DNA of 64,000 nucleotides from Orobanche coerulescens. Lineage: Eukaryota > Streptophyta > Magnoliopsida > Lamiales > Orobanchaceae. The notes below the pieces were generated by a model, which was not told the DNA's origin, searched no databases, and worked only from the letters and a program-made list of their open reading frames with translations. Both the position numbers and the translations under genes were made by a program. The DNA lies in NCBI GenBank assembly GCA_033398695.1, contig CM065811.1:73164001-73228000 (forward strand). The letters are read 5' to 3'. This document shows positions 20,074 through 32,105 of the stretch, piece after piece (the stretch's first letter is position 1; each line of letters starts with the position of its first letter).

Positions 20074-22242
20074 TGTAACACCCCCAATCCGCTCAGGGAT
20101 ATTACATGCCGTAGAACCTTTCCTCAAGGATCTACCATGCTGGTAACAACATCGAACATCTCAACAATGCCTTTAAGGCTAAAATGACTCAGTAGACCGA
20201 TTTGGTCTTTCAATAAATACATGCAACTCAAACACATTACATGCCCACGCAAGGGTCGAATACAACACACTCCCGTACAACGGGAAATAAATACTGCAGA
20301 ACTAAACCAATACAACATCAACAGGTCCTCGTGTGATTAGTACCGTTCATCTTTCATCATCCTTCATGCCGACTCTGTGCTATGCTCCAAAACCTGAATG
20401 AAATACAGACATCCACCCCCCAAATACTCTGGGGTTAGCAAAACTCTCCTGTTTTGCTAGTGCAAGTATAAAATATGAAAACAGGCCATACATATCATAC
20501 TCCAAGGACTTAAAAATCATAAACACACTTCCCGAGGTAATTCACTTGATCAAAATGGTTAAATCGAAAGATAGGGGTAAACCCGATATACATCTTGTAA
20601 AAACATTTTACGATCTCGGGAGTTTTGAAAACATTTGGGACTTTAAGAATTCTCAAGTCTTTCGAAAACATTTAGGAACACAGCCCAAAAGTCATTTTCC
20701 CAAAACAATGTTACGATAACAACACATGGGGTCCATGACCCGATCATACCATAACAACCTGTTTCCACAGATTATTCGCATCCCGTGCTAGCAAGCCACG
20801 GACCTCAGATGCTCCCGTAGAACAAACCCAAGTGAATAACCCACAGGGAAACTAAATCAATTCATATGTCACCGTAACAACAGTCACGTGACTACAAGGA
20901 CAAATACACACTTAACCAAACTATGACCATAAGTTATCCCGACATTGCATTAACAAGCTACGAACCTCGTAGTCCCCGCAAGACATACCCGATGATAACC
21001 CCATCAGTTATCCCGGCATCGGGCTAACAAGCCACGAACCTCGGAGTCCCCGCAAGACATACCCGGTGGATAACCCTACGGCTATGCCATACCCATACTA
21101 GCTAGTATAGATCCCGGAGATTCAACAATCCTACCCGGAGGCACATCACATATAACAAGCACACAACGATAATCACTTATCAAGCCAAACAACATTAAGC
21201 ATCACAACCTCCTTTCAAAGGAGTAACAACCAATATCACCCGTCAAGTATTCACCGGACAAACACACATAACAACACGCAATCTTCGGTAAATGATTACG
21301 GTTTAATACATTCACTAAATGTGATCATAACATCTTTCAACATACGAAACTAACACACATAATCCGAGAACACATCCATTCACGAAGTATACGAATTATC
21401 GTTGAAAGACAATATTTATCGAGAACATACCGATTCTTTTTAACGTTCATTAAACATTGGATTTCGCTTAAAATCATTTACCAACAATTATGCCTACGAA
21501 ACATGAAACGTATGGGCAAGATACTTGCCTCGAATAACCACAACTCGGAGAATTGATCGAAGTAGGTTGGCACGAACCGACTACGAACCCGCCGAATCCA
21601 CCGAACGCCGACCCGCGATAATAAAATAAGAAGGACAACAATAACAACAAAAATGAATTCCAAAGTATGACCTAAAGACGCTGAATTCAAGGAACAAACG
21701 ACGAAAGTTCAATGATGTCCCCCAAAACGGCCAAGAACACGAATCGACCCGACAAAACATGAAAATAGAATTCCCAACTGAAATATGGATATTCAATCCA
21801 TAGGATATGTTTAAAAACATTATTTAACAACAATCTATCCATCAAAAACGGATGGAAAACGAGATCAAGAACAAATCCCCCAAAAGTCGATTCGAAGGAA
21901 ATAAATAAATACACTTTTATTCGACGAAGAATAATGGATTAAATGATGTTAAACACGAGAATACTACTAAGATTAATCATACCCATCATGGATTAATTAA
22001 TAATACGGAACGAATCGGACGAAAATGCAAAAACCCCAAGATTTTTCAAAATAGGGTTCTAGGAAATCTTACCTTGATTCGCTGGATCAAAGGATGATAT
22101 AGGATGATCAATCAATGATATGAATTCACGAACTTTGTGGATTTGTTGTTCAACAACATGGCTTCAAGATCCCCAAGGCTCCAGCCGCTGAAGAGAAAGA
22201 TAGAAATAGGAAAAATGACCGAAATTGGGCTGCTCTGTCACA

Positions 22243-22250
22243 TTTATACT
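22243..22250 (-). promoter_or_regulatory. TATA-like box in LTR a of element B
   Basis: The minus strand reads AGTATAAATG about 10 bases beyond the last unit of the motif array. The same string occurs in LTR b at 27674-27680. This is the likely core promoter of B. Confidence 0.55.
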
Positions 22251-22259
22251 GGTGCAGCC

Positions 22260-22540
22260 TAGCGTGCGCTAGGCTGCTGAGCTAGCGTACGCTATCGGCC
22301 AGGGCCGCAATCCACAGGCACTGCTCGGCCAGGTAGCGTGGGCAACCTTCTGGCCGTAGCGCGTGGTACCTGCCGTCGTAGCGTGCGCAGTACCCGACAG
22401 TAGCGTGCGCTACCTGCCGAGCCACCCGAGTCCAGAGCCTACTGCCTCGGCCGACTAGCGCGCGCAGATAACCGGACGTAGCGTGCGCTACCTTCCGGCC
22501 GTAGCGCGCGCTACCTTCCGGTCGTAACGTGAGCTACGTT
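22260..22540 (-). promoter_or_regulatory. Array of about 10 TAGCGYGCGCTA motifs in U3 of B (LTR a)
   Basis: Units occur near 22262, 22283, 22334, 22355, 22378, 22402, 22457, 22478, 22500 and 22524, spaced about 20-55 bases. The motif is the same as in Tekay A, although the two gag proteins are clearly different. Spacers contain CCTTCCGGCC-like strings not found in A. The array ends directly upstream of the TATA-like box. Confidence 0.7.
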
Positions 22541-23090
22541 GGTTCCTGCCGCACCCGTCCGGCCAGTCCCGCAACCGTCCGGCCAGTGCCTGACCACCAG
22601 GGCTCGACGACTCGATTATCCAAAAACGCACGGAACGAACACGACAAAACGCTCGTGGGCAACATCATCGACCCGAAATTAAATACCATGCAACAATTAA
22701 TCACACGCGACCATGAAAAGGGTCAAAACAACAAATACGAATGCGGATACCCACAACTTTGGGTAAATTACAAAATGGCCCAAAATGCCCGAAAAGCACG
22801 ATACGTGATCGAATAATCGAACCGAAGTTCACAACACGTCTAACAAAGTTAAACGGACTTACGGGAAACTCGAAACAGCAGTTTCGAACGAGATTCGCAA
22901 GAATCGAACTCAATTGCGGAAAAGTCGCTAAGAAGCACAGAACTCAACAAAACGACACCGAAACGAACTCGGATGTCAAAAAGTGTAAAAGTAATAATTC
23001 TCAGAATGACGAAACGGTCCTCAGCGGGTCGTAAAAATAGACTTTCGCCGAAAAAAGAAATTACTGGAAATCGAAATTACGGGTATTACA

Positions 23091-23107
23091 CATTACCCTC
23101 CTTAAAA
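23091..23107 (-). other. Polypurine tract of element B, first internal region
   Basis: The minus strand reads CTTTTAAGGAGGGTAATG just before the LTR start at 23090. Upstream of it the strand reads TTTCGGG then GAAACTTCTTTTAAGG, closely like the pre-LTR segment of Tekay. The second internal region has the same at 28525-28541. Confidence 0.8.
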
Positions 23108-23534
23108 GAAGTTTCTTCCCGAAACTTAAAACAAGTAGGGAGAAGCGATACCCCGCTAGGAAAACTCAACGAGATACATAAGAAACGCGTAACTTACGCC
23201 CAACGGCGAAACGTTACAAGCAATGCAGAGGAATATACGGCGTGAAAACACGCTCCACGTCGGCCAACACAACGCCACCGGTAGAGACATAATAAAACCA
23301 ACAAGTGAAAAGCGTCATCAAATAGATAGTACAATCAAGTCGATTATCCGAACAATCACAAAACACTAACCACCGTGCACAGTCGAGAAAACGAAAAATA
23401 AACACAAAACGATCCACTTCGAATAAAAGAACTTAATCGCCGAAATTCGAAACAACCGGGTAAGGAAATACATAACATACAACTAATAGACCACGCCCCC
23501 AGGGACTCCTCGGAGTTGGTCCTGATATTAGTGC
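23108..23534 (-). other. Non-coding tail between gag and polypurine tract of B
   Basis: No gene is seen. In a full gypsy element the pol gene would precede this region; here gag ends at 23535 and only about 430 bases of stop-rich DNA follow before the LTR. The homologous stretch at 28542-28970 is equally non-coding. Confidence 0.5.
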
Positions 23535-24509
23535 TCAAGTTCGTGCCTCGGAAGGCTCAGTTACTAACTCGCAAAACTGAACCCGGTGTCCCTCAAGCCC
23601 GCACTTGTAACACGTTACTAGCGGGGAAGGACAATGTGCACGGACATGCCCCGCCACATTGCAGTTAAAACACCTCCTGGCTTTACCAGGAGTCAAATCA
23701 GACGACTTGGAACTCTCAGTCCCACGCAACGACTGACAGAGCTTCACAGCAGAAAGACTACGACGTTGCGAACTAGAAACACCAACTCTGCACTGATCAG
23801 AAGGTCATCGGACTTCATCTGCCTCTTCGACTCGGACACACGCTCCGACGATAACGAAGCTAGTTCAAGGGCCAAGGCTCGATCTTGGTAGTCCCTCAAC
23901 GAAGTGCAAGTGAGTCCCGACATATACACGCGAATCTCTGGCTTCATTCGTGTGTCGAAATGAAAGATCCTCTCTTCCTCGATTCTCACCCGATCTCGCA
24001 CATAACTGAGTTGTTTGCTATAGTCGATGATAGCCTGTGACACTAAAATATCTTGCGGCTCTGCCAAATAAAATTTGTGAATCCTCTGCTCTCTAATCGG
24101 TTTCGGACAGAACTCAGCTTCCATAAATGCCTGGAACTCCGCCCACGTGACATCACGATCACGAGGCTTAACAGCTTCCCACCAATTAGCGGCATCTTTA
24201 TCAAGAAGGTATTGCGCAATAGGTACCTTTCGCTCTTCAGGACAATCGACAGCCTCGAATATCTTTCCCAACTGGAAAAGCCAACCATCCCAGCCCAACG
24301 CATCCGCAACACCAGCGAATCGAGGGGGATTCATATGAATTACCTCCCGAAGCCACTGATTTGCGCCAGTGAACTGCCTGAGTCAACTGAGTCATCTGTA
24401 TAGCTACCTGCTGTAAGATAGTAGCAACACCGACAACGATATCATCACCAGCAGCATGATCCCGATCACGCACCCGGTCGCCACGACCACGACCTCTGCC
24501 CTTCGGCAT
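23535..24509 (-). pseudogene. gag of element B (first copy), two zinc knuckles
   Basis: The reading starts MPKGRGRGRGDRVRDRDHA (ATG at 24509), then VATILQQVAIQMTQLTQAV. A frame break at about 24363 follows, where some 20 bases present at 62095 are missing. The capsid region is clear (WLFQLGKIFEAVDCPEERK, VPIAQYLLDKDAANWWEAV, then FHFDTRMKPEIRVYMSG). A second frame break near 23790 precedes two intact CX2CX4HX4C knuckles, CFNCNVAGHVRAHC and CYKCGLEGHRVQFC. The protein would package RNA. It is a gypsy Retrotrans_gag type, different from the gag of Tekay A. Confidence 0.85.
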
Positions 24510-25493
24510 ACTGAATAAGTAACCACTCAGCACAACAGGAAATCATAACACGCAACACTTACAACGATTACCATCGTAAAGCAACACATATACAAACACC
24601 CAGCAATGACGGTATCGTTCGGCGACCTCAGTGGTCCGAATGATATCCAGCATACAGTTACTAAACATCACAGACAACCACCTTTTGAAAAAAAAATTTT
24701 GGAAACACTAGTTGATCTCGAGTATCACTTTACAAAAAGTTGAACGAACATCATTGTCGAGACTTTGGAAAACCATCTTGCGTTGAACAAAAATGAGGAC
24801 ACTTCTTTTAAATTGAAACTTTCAGAAATATTTGACCCTCGGGTCTAAGCAAAGCATTTCTAAATAATTGAAAATATCTCAAAATATTTTGGTCCCCAAT
24901 TGGAATAATTTGAAATATATTGCGGCACTAGAAAGCACTTTGAAAGTACCACGAGAAAATAATTCATTTTAAAGGTACGTCTCGAAATTTATTTTCTAAG
25001 ATACTCAAGGTTTTTGAAAATATATTAGGCTAGAATGCCTAAAAACTCACATGTAACAATATTCACTTACATACACCACAATACACGCATCAACTCGCTC
25101 AAAATCAAGACAGCACGTGTCTTTTACCGGAAAACAAACAGTCAAATATCCCAGTCAACAGGACATAAATAGCGACAACACTCTTCATATAAACGAAATA
25201 TGAGAGTCACACCAACGCATTAGGAAACCAGGAATCTGCATAAGGATTCCATCACTTAACAAATAAACAAACAAATAGCTTGTGTCACACGAGGCACAAT
25301 ACAAAGAAGGGATACTTACGGTCACAGGTCGCACGGAGATGATGATCACCCCACGATACTAATCACGACCAACAAACTCAGACGACGCGTCGCGACACGA
25401 CTCAGTCAGACAAAATCCGACGAGACAAAACTCAACAGACCCTACTTGACCCGGCAGCCTAGGTTTCCACAAACTAGGCTCTGATACCATTTA
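24510..25493 (-). other. 5' leader and primer-binding site of element B
   Basis: About 980 bases without coding capacity. Next to the LTR (25478-25489) the minus strand reads TGGTATCAGAGC, a full match to the complement of the plant initiator methionine tRNA 3' end, four bases from the LTR. The leader is homologous to 62218-62966. Confidence 0.85.
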
Positions 25494-28400
25494 TGTAACA
25501 CCCCCAATCCGCTCAGGGATATTACACTCCGTAGAACCTTTCCTCAAGGATCTACCAGGCCTGTAACAACATCGAACATCTCAACAATGCCTTTAAGGCT
25601 AAAATGACTCAGTAGACCGATTTGGTCTTTCAATAAATACATACAACTCAAACACATTACATGCCCACGCAGGGGTCGAATACAACACACTCCCATACAA
25701 CGGGAAAGAAATACTGCAGCGGAAATAAAATATAACTAAACCAATACGACATCAATGGGTCCTCGTGTGATTAGTACCGTTCATCTTTCATCATACTTCA
25801 TGCCGACCCTGTGCTATGCTCCAAAACCTGAATGCAATACAGACATCCACCCCCCGAATACTCGGGGGTTAGCAAAACTCTACTGTTTTGCTAGTGCAAG
25901 TATAAAATACGAAAAGAGGCCATACATATCATACTCCAAGGACTTAGAAATCATAAATATACTTCCCAAGGTAATTCACTTGATCAAAACAGTTAAATTG
26001 AAAGATAGGGGTAAACCCGATATACATCTTGTAAAAACATTTTACGTTCTCGGGAGTTTTGAAAACATTTGGGACTTTAAGAATTCTCAAGCCTTTCGAA
26101 AACATTTAGGGACACAGCCCAAAAGTCATTTTCCCAAAACAAAGTTACGATAACAACACACGGGGTCCATGAGCCGATCATACCATAACAACCTGTTTCC
26201 ACAGATTATTCGCGTCCCGTGCTAGCAAGCCACGGGCCCCAGATGGTCCCATAGAACAAACCCGAGTGAATAACCCACATGGAAACTAAATCAATTCATA
26301 TGTCACCGTAACAACAGTCACGTGACTACAAGCACAAATACACACTTAACCAAACCATGACCATAAGTTATCCTGGCATCGCACTAACAATCTACGAACC
26401 TTGGAGTCCCCGCAAGACATACCGGATGATAACCCCATCAGTTATCCCGGCATCGGGATAACAAGCCATGAACCTCGGAGTCCCCGCAAGACATACCCGG
26501 TGGATAACCCTACGGCTACGCCCGACCCATACTAGCAAGTATGAATCCCGGAGATTCAACAATCCTACCCGGAGGCACATCACATACAACAAGCACACAA
26601 CGATAATCACTTATCAAGCCAAACAACATTAAGCATCACAACCTCCTTTCAAAGGAGTAACAACTAATATCACCCGTCACGTATTCACCGGACAAACACA
26701 CATAACAACATGTAATCTTCGGTAAATGATTATGGTTTAATACATTCACTAAATGTGATCACAACATCTTTCAACATACGAAACTAACACACATAATCCG
26801 AGAACACATCCATTCACGATGTATACAAATTATCGTTGAAAGACAATATTTATCGAGAACATACCGATTCTTTTTAACGTTCATTAAACATTGGATTTCG
26901 CATAAAATCATTTACCAACAATTATGCCTACGAAACATGAAACGTATGGGCAAGATACTTGCCTCGAATAACCACAACGCGGAGAATTGATCGAAGTAGG
27001 TTAGCACGAACTGACTACGAACCCGTCGACTCCACTGAACGCCAACTCGCGATAATAAAATACGAAGGACAACAATAACAACGAAAATGAATTCCAAAGT
27101 ATGACCTAAAGACGCTGAATTCAAGGAACAAACGACGAAAGTTCAAGGATTTCCCCCAAAACGGCCATGAACACGAATCGACCCGACAAAACATGAAAAT
27201 GGAATTCCAACCGAAATATGGATATTCAATCCATAGGATATGTTTAAAAACATCATTTAACAACAATTGATCCATCAAAAATGGATGGAAAACGAGATCA
27301 AGAAAAAATCAACCAAAAGTCAATTAGAAGGAAATCAAGAAATACATTTTGATTCGACGAAGAACAATAGATTAAATGATGTTAAACACGAGAATACTAC
27401 TAAGATTAATCATACCCATCATGTATTAATTAATAATACGGAACGAATTGAATGAAAATGCAAAAACCCCAAAATTTCTCAAAATAGGGTCCTAGGAAAT
27501 CTCACCTTGATTCGCTGGATCAAAGGATGATATAGGATGATCAATCAATGATATGAACTCAAGAACTTCGTGGATTTGTTGTTCAACAACATGGCTTCAA
27601 GATCCCCAAGGCTACAGCCGCGGAAGAGAAAGATAGAAATGGAAAAATGACCGAAATTGGGTTGCTGTGTCACATTTATACCGGTGCAGCCTAGCGTGCG
27701 CTAGGCTACCGAGCTAGCGTACGCTATCGGCCAGGGCCGCAATCCATAGGCACTGCTCGGCCAGGTAGCATGCGCAGCCTTCCGGCCGTAGCGCGCGCTA
27801 CCTGCCAGTCGTAGCGTGCGCAGTACCCGACAGTAGCATGCGCTACCTACCGAGCCACCCGAGTCCAGAGCCTACTGCCTCGGCCGACTAGCGCGCGCAG
27901 ATAATCGGACGTAGCGTGCGCTACCTTCTGGCCATAGCGCGCGCTACCTTCCGGCCGTAGCGTGTGCTACGCCGGTTCCTGCCACACCCGTCCGGCCAGC
28001 GCCCACAACCGTCCGGCCAGTGCCCGACCACCAGGGCTCGACGACTCGATTATCGAAAAACGCACGGAATTAACACGACAAAACGCTCGTGGGCAACATC
28101 ATCGACCCGAAATGAAATACCATGCAACAATTAATCACACGCGACCATGAAAAGGGTTAAAACAACAAATACGAATGTGGATACCCACAACTTTGGGTAA
28201 ATTACAAAATAGCCCAAAATGCCCGAAAATCACGATAAGTGATCGAATAATCGAACCGAAGTTCACAACACGTCTAACAAAGTTAAACGGACTTACGGGA
28301 AACTCGAAACAGCAGTTTCGAACGAGATTCGCAAGAATCGAACTCAAGTGCGGAAAAGTCGCTAAGAAGCACGGAACTCAACAAAACGACACCGAAACGA

Positions 28401-28524
28401 ACTCGGATGTCAAAAAGTCTAGAAGTAATCATTCTCAGAATGACGAAATGGTCATGAGCGAGTCATCAAAATGGACTTTCGCCGAAAAAATAAATTACCG
28501 GAAATCAAAATTATGGGTATTACA
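25494..28524 (-). repeat. LTR b of element B (3.0 kb), shared by two internal regions
   Basis: Same ends as LTR a (TGTAACACCCCC and GGGTATTACA on the plus strand) and nearly the same length (3031 against 3017 bases). It has a primer site on its left and a polypurine tract on its right, so it serves as 5' LTR for one internal region and 3' LTR for the next. The motif array lies at 27690-27975 and the TATA-like box at 27674-27680. Confidence 0.9.
27690..27975 (-). promoter_or_regulatory. Array of TAGCGYGCGCTA motifs in LTR b of element B
   Basis: About ten units, homologous one by one to those in LTR a (near 27691, 27712, 27763, 27787, 27809, 27832, 27888, 27909, 27932, 27956). Several units differ from LTR a by single changes; for example the unit near 27763 is closer to the consensus core than its LTR a counterpart near 22334. 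Confidence 0.7.
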
Positions 28525-28970
28525 CACTACCCTCCTTAAAAGAAGTTTCGTCCCGAAACTTAAAACAAGTAGGGAGAAGAGATATCCCTCCAGGAAAACT
28601 CAACGAGTTACATCAGAAATGCGTAACTTACACCAAACGACGAAACGTTACAAGCAACGCAGAGGAATATACGACGTGAAAACACGCTCCACGTCGGCCA
28701 ACACAACGCCACCGGTAGAGACATAATAAAACCAATAAGTGACAAGCGTCATCAAACAGATAGTAAAATCAAGTCGATTATCCGAACAATCACAAAACAC
28801 TAACCACCGTGCACAGTCGAGAAAATGAAAAATAAACACAAAACGATCCACTTCGAATAAAAGAACTTAATCTCCGAAATTCGAAACAACCGGGTAAGGA
28901 AATAACATAACATACAACTGATAGAACACGCCCCCTAGGGACTCCTCAGAGTTGGTCCTGATATCAGTTC

Positions 28971-29569
28971 TCAAGTCCGTGCCTCGGAAGGCTCAGCGAC
29001 TAACTCGCAAAACTGAACCCGGTGTCCCTCAAGCCCGCACTTGTAACACGTTACTAGCGGGGAAGGACAATGTGCACGGACATGCCCCGCCACATTGCAG
29101 TTAAAACACCTCCTGGCTTTACCAGGAGTCAAAGCAGACGACTTGGAACTCTCAGTCCCACGCATCGAGCGACAGAGCTTCACAGCAGAAAGACTAAGAC
29201 GTTGCGAACTAGAAACACCAACTCCTACACTGACCACAAGGTCATCGGACTTCATCAGCCTCTTCGACTCGGGCACACGCTCCGACGATAACGAAGCTAG
29301 TTCACGGGCCAAGGCTCGATCTTGGTAGTCCCTCAACGAAGTTCAAGTGAGTCCCGACATATACACATGAATCTATGGATTCATTCGTCTGTCGAAATGA
29401 AAGATCCTCTCTTCCTCGGTTCTCACTCGATCTCGCACATAACTAAGTTGTTTGCTATAGTCGATGATAGCCTATGACACTGAAATATCTTGCGGCTCTG
29501 CCAAATAAAATTCGTGAATCCTCTGCTCTCTAATCGGTTTCGGACAGAACTCAGCTTCCATAAATGCCT
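28971..29569 (-). pseudogene. gag of element B (second copy), C-terminal half
   Basis: The open stretch 29336-28971 carries the end of the capsid region (DYQDRALARELASLSSERV), a linker and both zinc knuckles (CFNCNVAGHVRAHC, CYKCGLEGHRVQFC). It lacks the frame break that the first copy has near 23790. Towards 29569 the sequence matches 24138 of the first copy and then stops abruptly where the truncated Tekay LTR begins. The N-terminal part is found across the insertion at 62082-62217. Confidence 0.85.
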
Positions 29570-29570
29570 A

Positions 29571-30249
29571 GGTTCATATTGCATGGCCGGGTGCGGATGT
29601 GTGGAATTTTTAGTCGAGCACGCGATGGTCATGTATTGGGTCACCGATACATTTGACTATGCACACGGTAACGTTTACCTCCGTGAGACTAATTAGGTAC
29701 AAGGACTAGTGTGTCTGAACACTCATCTTGTACACTTTCACAGAACATTACGGGCGTACTATGATGCTCCTCTTCAGCTTAAATTCATAACTAAGGATAT
29801 TTCATAACTAAAGATATATCATGATTGTGTATATTCAACCCTTGAGGATTGTTGTTCTGTGTAACTGACCCCGTTAGGGGATATTGTTTTCAGGTCACGG
29901 CAAGGCAAACGCACGGGAAGAGCATGTTGACGGCGAGGAGTCCCAGTGATACTAGTAGGGGGTCCCAATCCTTTCAGTCATTTATGTTGTTGTCATTTTA
30001 TTTTCCATTGCAGATTTCCATTTGGATACTCTGTTTCATTCAGTGTTGTGTATTTTATCTTCATATAAAATATACATGTATTCGGTATTCTTGGGTGTGT
30101 TGTAATGTAACTCCTTATCGGAGTGATGGATGATATAATGTGGTTCGGTACTACAATTATATTATTTAATTCATAAATTTTCATCCGCCTGGTGGGCCCC
30201 AGTCGGGGGTCCACGGCACTGTAATCTCCGCCTAGTTTGGGGTGTTACA
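29571..30249 (+). repeat. LTR 1 of plus-strand Tekay array, 5'-truncated
   Basis: Only the last 679 bases of the roughly 2.65-kb LTR remain, ending GGGGTGTTACA. It begins at GGTTCATATTGCATGGCC, homologous to 54093. The left junction joins B gag (TAAATGCCT) with one extra A. The motif array and promoter are lost. Confidence 0.88.
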
Positions 30250-30744
30250 GAGTTGGTATCGGAGTGTGGTTTTGAATACTACCTTCTGAGTCATGTCACA
30301 TTTGAAATCATCGTCATCGGACTAGTATCATTGGATTTTCGCGTCACGTGTGACCTGTGCAAATGTCGAGCCCATCAGACCGAAAGAACTATAAGACTTC
30401 TACGCCATGGTATAATTTCTGGCACTAATCATTCATTCCTAATTCATCTGTTAACAATCCTCAAACATCATTTTCATTTTGATCATGCTGATCATGTTAA
30501 CTCATTAATCACTCAGTTCATTTCATTACTCAATTGTTGATCTTGAAGATCATGTCATTAATCTTGTTAACTTGTTCAAGATAATCATTTCAAGAATATC
30601 ATGAGATAATCATGTCACCTCAGTTAATCATTCATGTAATCACTGTGTTAGAACGCGTATGCTCATTTTCATCATTTCATGACGTAAATCATAATGCGGT
30701 ACTCATACGAGATCTATGATTATCATGCGACCTCGTACTTCAGT
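30250..30744 (+). other. Primer-binding site and leader, Tekay internal 1
   Basis: TTGGTATCGGAG (30253-30264) follows the LTR after three bases and is a near match to the initiator methionine tRNA complement. The leader contains ATCATGTTAACTC-type repeats around GATCATG and has no coding function. Confidence 0.75.
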
Positions 30745-31374
30745 ATGGAGAGAGCTGTCAGGGGACGCACGGGGAGAGGTCGCGGCGTGGGCCAAAACCC
30801 GGGGAATAATCACTCACTGTCGGGAAATCGTACCCAGGACTCTGCTCGATCGGAAGATGTTCGAGTTGATCCACTCACTTTTATGCAGGTCATGATGACC
30901 CATATGCAATTGCTCAATCATCATTGCGCCACTCTGGCCGAATTAATCGAGAGAACTCTCCCGTATGAGACTGCTGCTAAGGAAATTGCTGAGCAACAGC
31001 CTTCATCTGTCAGCAAGAAATCAACGAAGCGTAATCAGTCCGAAGGCGGTCAGTCAACCTTCAAGAAGTCTCGAGGGGGCTCTACTTTTTCTGAGCGAGC
31101 TACTATGGTGCCTAATCCTGTGGGATCTCAGTCCCGAGCGACCAGTTCGGCCATCACCTGTTTCAACTGTGGAGCACCGGGTCATTACAGCACTAAGTGT
31201 TTGAAACAGTCTATCACGTGCCATAATTGTGGGATTGTTGGGCATAAGGCCTGTTTTTTCCGAAAGGACTCCAAGTCGGCTCCGGCAGCATCTCAGGCCC
31301 CGAAGCAATCAGCGATTCAGAATCAGACCACTCAGTCCGCGTCGTTCAAGATGATAAGAGCAAATAAAGGCTGA
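30745..31374 (+). pseudogene. gag of Tekay internal 1, with the capsid core deleted
   Basis: The frame opens MERAVRGRTGRGRG and runs 209 codons to TGA. After FMQVMMTHMQ it jumps directly to LLNHHCATLAELIERTL, skipping the capsid core that Tekay A encodes between its Met/Gln-rich region and its MQLLNHNCTTLDEF. The basic linker and knuckle 1 (CFNCGAPGHYSTKC) are intact. Knuckle 2 reads CHNCGIVGHKACFF and has lost its last Cys. Without the capsid core it cannot form a normal particle by itself. Confidence 0.88.
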
Positions 31375-31894
31375 GCTCATATTTATCAGATGGGAGCATC
31401 CGGTTCGGGGGCCGGCAAGTCCAGAATTCACGAGAGGAAGAAGACCGACGGTCCAGTGGCCCGAATGACCTCAAGTATACTCGCAATTTTATCTCAACCT
31501 GTGTGTACCCTTTTTGGTAATGGTGCACCACATTCATTCATTTCCAAATCATGTTTGAATAGGCTTAATTTAGATAGTCCTATTGATTGTGGACCTCATA
31601 TCATTGGTCTACCTGACGGTAGAAGAATTTTCAGAAATCATGAGGTTAAGAACTGACCGAATTGCGCTTTGTGACCGCAATTGGTTGGCGGACCTCATCG
31701 TGGTGGATTTAACTAAGGACAATGTAATATTGGGTATTAGTTGGATGGATCGTCATGATACCATCCTCAGTGTTCGTAAGTGTATGGTCACTATCATTTC
31801 AGTCGTTGGAGCCGAGTGTGTATTTCAGGGAGGTAATCCCCGTTGTTCCAGAAGAATCATTAATATGATGAAAGCAGTGAAACTTCTCAATCAG
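31375..31894 (+). pseudogene. Protease region of Tekay internal 1, active site lost
   Basis: The retropepsin context is recognisable (LSQPVCTLFGNGAPHSFIS), but the DTGAS active site reads GNGAP. The conserved segment VILGISWMDRHDTIL and VECVFQGG-like sequence follow in another frame (31583-31942). The protease is non-functional. Compare FDTGASHSF in Tekay A. Confidence 0.82.
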
Positions 31895-32105
31895 AGGTGT
31901 TCAATCATTCATTGTATCATTTTCATCGATTGGCCGTTCTAAGGCAATCGAGGTGTTCAATCATTCATTGTATCATTTTCATCGATTGACCGTTCTAATG
32001 CAATCGAGGTGTTCAATCATTCATTGTATCATTTTCTTCGATTGACCATTCTAGGGCAATCGAGGTGTACAATCATTCGTGGTATCATTGTTATCGATTA
32101 ACGAT
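31895..32105 (+). repeat. 56-bp tandem repeat, nearly four units, inside pol (internal 1)
   Basis: Units begin AGGTGTTCAATCATTCATTG at 31895, 31951, 32007 and 32063. Each contains ATTTTCATCGATTGRCCGTT and then a GCAATCG end. The array stands where Tekay A encodes the protease to RT linker (the stretch with [16 protein letters not shown]), and it stops the frame. The same array lies at 56400 in internal 2. Confidence 0.9.

Larger units (their letters stand above)
20074..23090 (-). repeat. LTR a of element B (3.0 kb)
   Basis: The plus strand starts TGTAACACCCCC and ends GGGTATTACA, so on the minus strand the LTR runs TGTAATACCC to GGGGGTGTTACA. It aligns along its length with LTR b at 25494 and LTR c at 62967, with scattered substitutions. 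It contains a motif array at 22260-22540 and a TATA-like box at 22244-22250. Small open frames inside it are not conserved between copies and are not called. Confidence 0.9.

Noticed and set aside
23634..23891. Plus-strand frames opposite the zinc knuckles of B gag
   Set aside because: Shadow of the knuckle-coding strand; the minus-strand translation has two perfect CX2CX4HX4C motifs.
25755..26153. 132-codon plus-strand open frame in LTR b of B, repeated at 63228-63626
   Set aside because: Antisense within an LTR and interrupted in LTR a by small changes. Shared ancestry of the LTRs explains it.
28175..28726. 183-codon plus-strand open frame at the end of LTR b of B
   Set aside because: It crosses the LTR end and polypurine region, is low in complexity (Lys/Thr/Asn rich) and is broken in the matching part of LTR a.
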